Assembly (NCBI RefSeq): GCF_000283155.1
Contig: NW_004454216.1
Location: 8,303,785 to 8,367,784 of the forward strand
Reading direction: 5' to 3'
Source: Ceratotherium simum simum
Taxonomy: Eukaryota > Chordata > Mammalia > Perissodactyla > Rhinocerotidae
Length of the DNA stretch: 64,000 nucleotides
Part shown: in pieces, positions 37,401 through 49,400 of the stretch
How positions within the stretch are numbered: the first letter of the stretch is position 1
Layout: each line of letters opens with the position of its first letter
The notes under the pieces: model-generated
What the model saw: the letters and a program-made list of their open reading frames with translations, nothing else
Told to the model about the DNA's origin: nothing
Database searches by the model: none
Program-made: the position numbers and the translations under genes

Positions 37401-40400
37401 GTGTCCTATTCTTAGGTCAGAGGTCAATCCTCCAAACCCCCTGCCTCAGCCTGACAACAGAAAGGGGCACATCCTGCGGGGTGCTTTGCCTAGACTTTGT
37501 GGTTTAATTTTCACAACAATGCTATGAAGAAGGACTTACTAACTCCTTTTACAGAGGATGAAACGGAAGCTCAGAGACATTGAGAAGTTTCCCAAGGTGT
37601 AGAGCTAGAATTAGAACTCAGATCTATTTGATTTTAAATCTCATGTTCAAGCCACTCCCCATTCTGCCTTCTGTGGGTGTGAGCTTCCCGTGGGCACATG
37701 CCATAAGGTGAAGGGGAAACTGAGAAATTATCCTAGTAGTTACTCAACACAAACATTTTAAAATTCATTTCTGGGACTGTCCTGGTGGTGCAGCAGTTAA
37801 GTTCTCGCGCTCCGCTTCGGCGGCCGGGGATTCGCTGGTTCAGATCCTGGGCGTGGACGTTCGCACCACTCATCCAGCCATGCTGAGGTGGTCTCCCACA
37901 TAGAACAACTAGAAGGATGTACAACTATGACCTACAACTGTCTATTGGGGCTTTGGGGAGAAAAATAAAAGGAAAAAAGAAGGAAGATTGGCAACAGATG
38001 TTAGCTCAGGACCAATCTTCCTCAAAAAAAAAAAAAACAGCAAAAAAAAATCATTTTCATCCTTGAATTACCTAGATAAATGGTAAGACATAGCAGTTGT
38101 CAACGTTTTGTGCTAAGCACAAATGTAGAGTTTCTGCCTTTAATACCCAGCTAGCTCTCTACACCTCAACTCTCTGGCTTTCCTGGCAGTCAGTTGAGAG
38201 CAATAGATTGTATCCCAGTTAACCTAATCCCTCAGACTGGTTGGTGTCAATTTAGGGCGACAACAGTGAGAATATAGATAAGCCGTTTATCACTAAAACA
38301 TTGGGCTATGTGGAGTATAGATGACAAGCCATCATTTTGTGCCCTGAGATCCACTTGTCAATTAACAGAAAGCCTCAGAGTGTTGAATTGCAGATTCAAG
38401 TTCAAGTGAAAGCATCCTTTGGAGACTGAATCTCCTGTAATTCAAGTGGGTTAGTACTTTCAACCTTAGCTCAGAAATCTGGATACTGGGACAACAATGT
38501 ACCTATTTGGTTTAATTTTAGAAAAGGATATAAAGCGCTGCTTTACTGAGGCAGACAGCTAGCTTGAATGTTATTTTTTCAGAATCCTGTAAAAATCTAG
38601 TGTTTTGAGCCTAACACAGTATTTAGAATAATCTGAGACTTAAAATACCCTCCCCTAGCGTCTTCCCATTCCTGTCTGCTCCCTTTACTTATGCAAACTG
38701 GCTTCATTACACTCTCAGGCTCCTTGTGCCAACACACAGTTGGAACAAAAACATGAAAAGGAATCACAGCACGATTCTAAATTCATGATACACTCCCTGA
38801 TTTATCACCACCCAACTGGAAAGAGGCCAAGTGCCAGACAATAGTGTTTACTGAGAATTTCTAGGATGCTGTTTTTAGAAGAGCGGATTGGAAATGGTTA
38901 CCATTTTAAATACTGTTTGAAATACTGCCAAACTAGAAAATGAATGGGATGGAGACGTCAATACACAAGGAAAGAGTCTCTGAAATGTGTTCAGATGATC
39001 AGTTTCCTCTTCCTTCCCTGATTCAAACTTGAGGGGCAGATTCAATGTGAGGGAGAGTGTCTTTACCAACTGCATCTAGACATTCATAACCAGGGGACCA
39101 TGTTTCTGAGTCCCTCCCCTCTCCTCTGGCTGGATGATCTCTGTACCCCGAGGAATGTGGGCCAACATCTGTGCTCCTCCCACCTGCAGTGGTGGGGCAG
39201 GGCTTCAGAGGCTTGAAGAACTTACATTCTAGTTGGCAAGGTGTGACATAAACATAAAATGTAATAGTAAATAAAGGAAATCCATGAATTCCAAGTGAGA
39301 AGTGCAGACAGTAAGAAGAATAGTAATTAAAAGGAGAAAGTGATCATTGTGGGCTAGAAAGACTTTAAGGAGGGTGCTATACTTGAAGAATAGCTCAAAT
39401 TCAGATATGGTAGAGGGGAGGGGAGACGATCTAGGTGGGAGGAGTAATAGGGGCCAAGGCCACGAAGGAATGTGGGTGAACTATTCAGAGGCATCATACA
39501 TGTATGGTGCTAGGGTGCACACAGCCTGTACATATATACATATGCTTTCTTTTCGCTTGATTCTCACTACTTTATGAGGTTGGCAAGGAAGTTGTTCCGT
39601 TGTAAAGATGAGAAAGCTAAGGTTCATAAGATTAAGTGGCTTTATTAAGGCTACAAGGTAGCCAGGGGTTGAACTAGGACTAAAATGCAGGCTCTCCAAC
39701 TTTGGCTACAGTCACCCTTTCTCTGTGCCACTTTGCCAAGAGTCCTTTCATTTCATAATTTAGACCAGTCTAGCTGCGGGGTGAAGAGGTGACATAAGGG
39801 AGGAACAGGAGGAAAGGTTAGTAAGAGAGAGCCCGGGCCCAGGTTGTGGAGGGCCCGAAGCTAGGAAATGAGTCATGCAAAATGAATGTCACCTCAAGGG
39901 TGGGTTCAGGGATCCTTGGGCAAAGGTCCTGAGGTGAAAATAAACATCAGAGTTCTTTATTTATTTAAGTGCAATTCCCACTGGGTATCCATGGCCTAAG
40001 GTTACTGTGTTCAGAGAAATGTGGGAGAAGCTGACAGGCAGGAGAGGAGGAAGTTCTGTATGATTATATATTGTCTGAAATCCTCAATTATGCACAAGGG
40101 GGAGAAAAAGACCAGAGGGAGCTTTGAGGACTCTCGAAATCCTGCCATATCAAGGTCTGTGCATAGACTTTGAGGGTCCATGGCAAAGGATGAGATGAAC
40201 GAAACGGAAATCTCTGTATGGATTTGAAGTTACAGAGGCAGGTAATTATCAGTCATCTACCATCCGGGCAGCTGTGCCCTAGAAAATCCTCTAAATATAT
40301 TCTAAATATGGGCTTATCCTTCAGTTAGAATAAGGAGTCTCAAATCATTACCAGTAAATCTCTCTCTCACCTTTGTTTTTGACTATTTTGTGTGGTCACT

Positions 40401-43400
40401 TAATCATCTATTTTATTTATTTCAAAATAGTGTGTTTGGGAGCAAATAACAGCCAGAAAGAAAAACCTAAAACATACCAACTAAAAATAAAACTCCAAGA
40501 TTTGGGCTACCATCAAAACCTGAAGAAATATTTTCAAATGTCATGTAGCCAATTAAAAAGTGACAAACCAAAAATACCATCACTGTATCTTTTTATAGCA
40601 ACCTTAAAATTTTTTTTAAGGCTCAGTATGAAGCAATGAATAAATTTGGGGAAATTTTACTATGTTTCCTCTTGGGAAATTACATTTCTAAAACAAGCAT
40701 TTCCTACCCACTCTGTCCATCTGAACACGCATATAAACACAAAATCAAAAACAAACTAAATCATGCCTACTTAAATAATGATCTGAGCAAAAAAATAACT
40801 TCATCTGAGAAAACCTTTGTTAACGTTCCACTTAAAGGCTATTGAACACGTTTTCATTTTCATGAGTGATAGTAGTTTGTCAAGCATAGAGAATTCTTAG
40901 AAGGGAAAGAAAGCTTCAGGCAGCAATAAACACGGCTCTGACAGAGAAAAATAAATAGCAGAGTCGAGCTGGGACCAGGTTTATTAACCATTTTGATAAA
41001 GTATTTGGAAGAGGTTGACAACATGGTGACTTCCCTTCTGAAAAATGCCGAGCTAATAGCCACAAACTTCAGAAATATTTTATAAGGTTAGAGGAGAAAG
41101 TAAAGAAGTGGCTGATAAATTTGAATGTGGTCAAATGCAAGAAAGTGTACAGAGACTGGCCTCTGAGCTCAATGATAGGTCAACAAAGCGTGAAAAGACA
41201 GTGTTCATTGCAGACATCGGCTTAGTGAGCTTTTTGGGGTCAAAGAGATCAACAAAGACCTGGTCATCATCAGAATAAAATTTCACATCCTCTCACCTCT
41301 CAACAGCACTGTGCCCACCCACTCGTGGAGTGTGGTACAGAGATCTGGTTTCTGCTCAGGAAAAGCCTGATAAAATTTGAGAAGTCTCAGGAAGAGGCAA
41401 CAAAAATAATCAAGGGAGTAGACAGCCTTTTTTATCTGGCTAGATGAAAACATTGAGACATTCACAGAGAGACGGTTCAAGAGGAGCTTTAAAATATAGG
41501 GATATCCTCATTTGATCCAAAATAATGCGATATATGTTTTTCCAGATGGCTAGTGACTAAAGCATCTCTTTCTATTGCTCTGACTTTCCTCTTTTTCCCC
41601 CAGAAGGAAGTCAGGGGTTCAAAATGAGTGTGAAAGACATGGGCCAGGTGAAAAATACCAGGTCTGAATTGAAGAGAAGGCAGAACTGACAGTAAAATCC
41701 ATCTCGTTGGAGGTCTCCAGCATCAAAGACGTCCACCACAGGCTCTGCACAGGCCCCACATGACAAGGAATATATTCTATGTGACAAAACATAGACCAAA
41801 AAGCCATGGTAAAAACTTTCTGCCAGGCTGCCTAATCAATTTTAAACCATAGAATGTTCCATAGTGCCCAAGGCCTGGCTATGAAACTCTCTCAACCCTG
41901 TGGGACTTGAAATAATTGTAGTAACCACTGAATTTGTGAATATCTGAGCAGCCAATTAGGATAATGAAGGTCAAATGAGGGAAGGAAGATAAAATTTATT
42001 TAACAATTGTTACACGCCAAATATTCATGTAATGCTCACGACAGCCTTGCAAAATAAGTATTCCTGTGCAGAGTTCGCAAATGAGAAAACCAAGATACAT
42101 GGAGGTGAGTTATGAAGGTAAATAGTGGCAGTGTGGAGAAAACTCTAAGCTGTGTGGAGCCATTAAAAAAAGCCTTCCAAACGGCCTTTTTTGGCCATAA
42201 TTATGCTAACTGTGCAACAGAATAGTTTAGTTTCATTTAGGTCTTGGTCACTACCAGCCCTCTATTACAAATCATCCTTTTGGGTTTTTCCTCAGTGTGA
42301 AACTATCACTATGAATTAATACTTGCTTGCCTTCGCCCCCCTCCAGCTGATCACCACTCCTAAGGCTGAGAACAACATGTATGTGCAACAGCGAGATGAA
42401 TATCTGGAAAGTTTCTGCAAGATGGCCACCAGGAAAATCTCCGTGATCACCATCTTTGGGCCTGTCAGCAACAGCACCATGAAAATCGACCACTTCCAGC
42501 TAGGTTCTCTGAAACATTTTTATTATGTAATTGTTTTTCTCACGGCTAAGGTGGGACAAACTTTATGGGAGAGGTCGGTGGGGAGTCAAAAGGAAGGGCT
42601 CTTTCCATGTGGTAACAAAGGTCAATTTGCCTAACTATTTACATAACCATTCTAGATGGTTCTACTTTAAGTTTTTGGCACTTTACAATGAAAAATATGC
42701 AAGTACTCTATCGTTTGAAAGTCAGCAAGGTGGAGGAAAATGAGAGAAGTGATACAGTAGGGGGAGAACCAGAGAGGTATTCAGACACTTTCTTCTAGAT
42801 CCTGAGTCTTCTTGCCTGTGAGCAATACCGTCTGATCTTCCTGCCGCCTTTATGCTGCAGGCAACTCACTCACAGATGGGGACCTGCCAAACCCTTGGAA
42901 GTACTTGATTCTGGCAAGGCTGGGGAGGGAATTAACTAGGGCTGAGAGAAGCTGTTAAGCTAAATGAAAAGTCACTGAAAATATGGACTGAACTGCGCCC
43001 AAGTCCTTTTGGAGAGCAGAAGAATTTGGCTGAATGTAGAGTTTTCACAATTTTTCATATTAATGATGTGTGTGAGACTTGTGAGGCGCACAGCTCAGCA
43101 TTGGGCAGCTGAGATCCAACTCACTGCCGTTCTCATGGGGATGTTGCAAGACTTACTGTGAGTAGTTAAGCCTCATAGTCAGAAGCCCCAAATCTGCCCC
43201 ACCCAGTTTCTTTTATAATTATCATATTTATAGGGCTTTATTTTTCTAAAAATCGTTTTTCTCACATGTATTCTCTACTTTTTAAAATTCTTGTTTTAAC
43301 TGTAACGAAACTCCTTCATATTCCACCATTTGTATATTCTGCATATTTTTCATAAAATATATTTCGTCTGAAAGAATATAAAACATATTTTCCCTATTAG

Positions 43401-46400
43401 TTAACATTTAGCTTCAATACATATAACACATTATCTCACAGATTTTTCTGTCATGTGCTCTTGGTATAATTGAACACATCGCTGGTAATTGTGTCATGAT
43501 AATGTCAATTTGATTTTAATATGGTCTTGCTTTCTAAATCATATATTTTTTATTGTGGTGTAAAGACTTAACATGAGATCTACCCTCTTAACTAATTTTT
43601 AAGAGCGTAGGCACAGTGTTGTACAGCAGGTCTCTAGAACGTATTCAGGTAGAAGTTTCAGTTATGCATTCTCTTTGTTAGCTCACCTTTCCCTGAGATA
43701 GCTCCAAAGGAAAATAAATAGCATTCTTTGCAGTAGCAGCCTATCATAAACCATTGTGGCTCAGTGATTGGTTCGTGGACATTTATCCCCTTGCTGTGTG
43801 TATGTTTGGGAGGGAGAACAACAGCAACAAGAAGAGTGTCCTTACTGTAACCAAAATAACAATAATCATACAAATAAAAGATACAAAAGAAGTTCTGGAG
43901 TCAAACCAACCAGTTCAAATCCACAGTCACACTTATTTGTTTGTGTGACCTTGGGCAAGTTACTTCCTAAGTCTCAGCTTAGAACATAGTTATATCTATT
44001 TCCTAGGCTATGCTGAGGATTTAGTAAGATAATATATGTAAATACATGTCACACAGTAAGTACAATTATTTTGGTCCTCATCAGCACCATTTGTTCTGGC
44101 AGTCATATGGAGATCAGTGAGCTGTCAGGGACTAGAGCAGCTATAATTGAAAAATACTTGTAATTGCTTCCTAGTAATTACAGAATGTTGACAGTGAACC
44201 GTCACAACTGCTCTTCAAGGTCAGGCTGCATTGCTACTCCTGGAGATAAAACTGAAGCCCAAGGGACTAATACTACAAAGCCACATATTCAGTGGTTAAC
44301 TGGGATTCAACCATTTACTTCCTGGACTTTCAAATAGTAGCATGAGCCAGTGAGCTTAATTATAATCCAGATGTCTAGAGAGGAAGTAGGTATTCGGTCC
44401 AGTACAGAAACTGGTGCTGGCTGGTGATGAAAGCCTTCCTCCACCAGGTGTTCCCAGTGTCAAATGTGTTATCCACTAACTCTTTCACAAAGAATTCTCA
44501 TCTCTTATTTCAGAGAAGTTTGGAAAAATCATTATATCTTCCACCTCACCTTCTATATGGTCCTAACTGTTATAAGAATCTGGTGCTGCCTTGGCAAATT
44601 TTTTTGCATTAATCTTGCTGTTTTGCAGACATCTGGATTGAATATGAACTGTAGAGGGACTGAGGTTTTCTTTTCTGGCTTATTGGAAATCAGGTATTGT
44701 GATTTGGGCGTTTGCCTTTCACTGAATGGCAGCTTGGACATGATTTGGGGGGCATTTTATTTTGTGCCTCATCTTATTCCTGGAAGGCCTTTCTCTCCTT
44801 GTGTCATGTCCCAGGTTACCCTTATGGAAAGGCTGTAGTATTTTCGGCCAAGACTGGGAGTCATCCATGGGAAAATATGGATTGCCAAGCACCATGGTCT
44901 CAGCGAACCAAACTCCAGCCTTGACCGATTTTCAGCTGGAAAGCTATCAGATGGCCTTACTTTTCTTAAAAATAAATCAAGCACTCTCTACTCTCCCAGA
45001 CTTTTACTGGGCCTTAAAGCAGAGGCTCACATCCAACTACAGTGTGGGCTGTGCTCACCAGCTGGTCCATCTTGCTAAATGTATTTGAACTATAGATGAT
45101 GGACCTACAAATGCCAGGAAACTTGCCTTAAGATTTCAATTATTAGCCTAACGGAAGTTATTTATGCTTTGGCAAATTCCATTGCAAAATAAGCCCATCT
45201 AGTTTTGCCAGCCCAGAGTATATTACGTGTGAGGGTTTAGAATTAACTAACATATAAAGGCATTCTTAATTGTTAGTGGTATTTAAAATATCAATCTAGG
45301 ATAGCAATATTGGTGTATACGTTAAGAGGATGGATTACAGACAAAGTCTGTCAGATAGGAAGAATTTGCTGGCACAGGCACTTTATTGAAGAATGAAGAG
45401 AGAGAGGGAAAAATGCAACAAACGTATTTCTTTCTTAGCAAAATAAAGGGATGAAAAATATTTTGACACTGGTATTTGATTACCAAATTTTAAGGGTTAG
45501 AACACACAGGACACTTTTATGGGGCAAAAGAAGTTCTTTGATAGCTTCTTTTAAAGGAAGAAGAGTTTGAGGGTATTGACCTTAGACAAATAGCTAGTTA
45601 TTTATCCAGCAAAAATGGGTTTATTTGGGATCAGCAAAGAATTGCCATTTTGGGTCTGCAACTATGGTGAGCCCCCTGCAAGTCCCCCAGCAGCAAAGGG
45701 AGGAGAAACCCTTTTATAGAAGGGAAGAGGAAGTTGGGAGGGCTATTGTAAACCAAGAGTCCATTGGAGAAATTGAGAATTCAATAGTGTAGTGGCTTTT
45801 CATTGGCTGAGTTGTGACAGTCTTTCATTGGCTGAGCTTCTTGCCAATCAAGAAGAGGCAGTCTTTATTCTTGCTGTTGGGCTCAGTTATGGACATAGGG
45901 CATGAGAGCTACCCGTTTTTTGGCCTCTTGACTCCAGTTTAGTGAGGTTTCTGTTTATTAATTTCCACAAGGGTAATGGATAAAAAGGGAGGTGGAAAAG
46001 TTGATGGAGGTGGAATGTGGCAACAAGGAGAGAAAGTGTTGATTCGTTATTCATATGAGGAAGGAATTCATAGCCAAATTTCTAAAATAACTTTTATCAG
46101 TGAGAATGATAGAACACTTTTCAACCTAAAATACTCGTTCTGTCTTTGATCCTATTGAAGAGAATTGTTCTTTATGGACAAGGCTCACAACCCTCAGTAT
46201 CCACAACAATGCAAAAATGCTGCTTTTCCTAAGGATCACCTGAAAAATTCACCCTTTTCCCCAATTCTTCCTTTCATCAGTGGTGACAACTCCTGGCAGC
46301 GGCCTTCTCTAGACTGTGCGACCCTGTGCTGGGAGGCAAGGCTGGGTGACTGATCAGATTTCCAGACACTGGCTGTCCCTCTCTGTTTATTCAGACTTTG

Positions 46401-49400
46401 ATTATCAATCACTCTGTGCCCCAGAGGCTAGAGAGTCTGTCCCCTAACTTGTTCAGTCATCGTATTCCACTGCCTTTGCTGCCTCTAACATCAAGTGTAT
46501 CATGTCAAGATCAACCCCTGACAACCAAGGGGTGAAAAGCACCTGCTAAAACAAGTGTTTGAAGAATATGTTGGAGGGATAAGCTCTCTCAATTGCAGTC
46601 ATCAGAGGAGATATTGTAAATATTAGAGAATTTTGAAAAGTGGGTTGATTTAATGGAGGGGCCTTGAAACTGAGTAGATTGTTCAATAGATGATGACTCT
46701 ATCAAGGTACTTTTTGTTTTATCTAATTTTTTAAAGAAATGATACATTTTTTTGGATTCCAAAGTCAAAGCTACATGAAAAGGTATAGACAGACAAGTCT
46801 CCCACCCATTCCTGACCCCTTTACTCTGTTACCCCCAATAGGTATTTTTATGATTCCTTGTTTATTCATTTAGTTCTTCTTTATGCAAATACAAAAAAAT
46901 ATAAATACCTATATTCCCCTTCTTTTTATACAAAATGTATTATATATACTGTTCTGCACTTTGCTTTTTTCACTTAAATATATTTCATGGAGATCTTTCC
47001 TTATGAATATATAGAGATCTGCCTCATTCTTTATTAATCCATTATGAACTTCTACCATGGTTTATTTAACCAGTCCCCTAGTTGATGGACACTTGGATTG
47101 TTTTCAGCATTCTGTTATTATGAACAACTTCACCATTAATAACCTTGTACATATGTCACTCTATGTATGTGGGTATATCTTTACAATAGATTCTGAGAAG
47201 TAAGATTGTTGGGCCAAATGGAAAATGTGTCTAGTTTTGGTAGATATCACCAGATTTCTATCTATACAAGTTGTATCATATTGTATCATATTGCAATCCC
47301 ATTAGCAATGTGTAAGGGTGTCTATTTCCCCAAACTTCCCCATTAAAGTGTGTGATCAAACTTGTGGATGTTTTTAGACAATGTGGCTGTGAAAAGTGGT
47401 ATCTTAGTGTAGTGTAGTGCTGGGTTGCATTTCTCTTTTTATTACTATGATTTGACATCTTTTCATATGTTTAGGGAGAATTTGTATTTCGTTTGTAGTG
47501 CCCTTTGCCCATTTTTCTATCAGGTTGTTGGTCTTTTAAATCTCAATTTATAGGTACTCTTTATAAATTAGAATGAAAATTCAGACTCCCAGGTCCCCTT
47601 CCCACTCCAAGATACTGACCCAGTTTGGAGATGGAGTCCAGGAATCTTTTCTAAAAATGTTGCTCAAGTGATTCTGATTTGCAGCTAGGTTTGGTCTAGA
47701 GCAGAAGGTTGGATATAGGGTAGAAGGGAACAGAGGGCTAGAAGTGTAGATTGGCACCTGATTTTATAGGATTTCAAATACCAGGACAAAGAATTCAAAC
47801 TTTATTTGGTAAACCACATGAAATCACTAAAGATTTCTGAATATATTTTTCAAATAAACTTTAAATAACTTTTTAAGTTTTGGTAGAGTAGTCTGTAGGA
47901 CAGAGAAGCACCTGGCAAGACACAGTCTTCTTAGACAGGACAAGTTGCTCTTTCTAGGGACCAAATGAGAGCAGCAGCTTTGTGATCGGGAATGGCCAGG
48001 CTAGTCTTACCTATCAATTTAATCCAGCCGCTCATCCCACCATGGCGTGGTAGGTAGGCAAACAACTCACTCATAGAGTAAAATAGGAGAAAGTGGATCA
48101 ACTATAAAGTCATTTAAACTTATCTGTTTCCCATCAAAAGGAAGTAAATGTCATAGCTGAAGGCCAAGATTATCCTAACTGAAATAATCTACTACAGACT
48201 GCCCAGCAATCCTGGGAATATTCTTGAGATGAAAGCAATTCAGCCTCTGCCGGAGTCTTTGCCTCCAAATTTATCCAAAGCATAACCGAGAGATTTTCGG
48301 TCTGTACTGACTTCTTGAATAGGATGGTTATATTTTAAGTGCCTTATAAATATGTTTTATTTATGTTGTACATTACTCCAGGACAGGGTTTATTAAGGTA
48401 CAGGGTGAATGGTGCAGCACAGTGAATGATGCTCAAGAGACCAGAATGCCAAAGAAAATAGAATTTATTACTCATGGGTCCCAGAGAGGAAACTGCAGCG
48501 TGCCTCACAAGGCCATAGGAGGAACACCACGTTCTGGTCAGGAGGCAGAAGCAAGAGTGAGGGGAGAGCATAGACTACTGCCTTTATTGGGGTTTCAATG
48601 GGAAAGGCAAGGCAGGGCAGGGTGAACAGCTTCAGATTGGCTAGTTTGAATAATTTCAGCTGGTTTAGGGCTATAGAGGTGGTCCCTAGTTACCTGGTAC
48701 CTGGCCCTGGGACTATTAAGGCAGAGGAATATTGTCCCCTGGGTGCATGGGCCAGATAGAGGAGGTAGGGCTCTGGGTTGTTTAGTTTGCGTTTCAAAGA
48801 CATGCTCCTGGCTGGGCCCTTTGCTCTCCAAGAACTGGCTAGTCCAGGGAGGGGCAGTCTCTCCCCAGCCAGAAGGGTTTTTTAAGATGTCAAAACATCA
48901 TAATACACAGAAAATAAAAAACCTGATTAATAAAAATTGAAAGACCTTATATATGGAAACCCAAATTTAGAAAGGAAATATATATGGTGGGTTTTCTCAA
49001 ATTACTCTTAGACTGGCTGTGTTTCAGGCTCACAAGATCGAAGGAAAATGTAAGGGTTTGATGGTGGGTTTTCTACACAGACCCAAAAGTGCTTATGTTC
49101 TTTTTTTTTTTTTTTTTTTTAAAGATTTTATTTATTTATTTTTTCCCCCCAAAGCCCCAGTAGATAGTTGTATGTCATAGCTGCACATCCTTCTAGTTGC
49201 TGTATGTGGGACTCGGCCTCAGGATGGACGGAGAAGTGGTGCCTCGGTGCGCGCCCGGGATCCGAACCCGGGCCACCAGCATCGGAGCGCATGCACTTAA
49301 CCACCAAGCCACGGGGCCGGCCAGTGCTTATGTTCTTTACTCCACCCCTCCCTACTCTCTTTCTTCATTTGATATATTTCTTATGGGAGAGTTTTCATAT

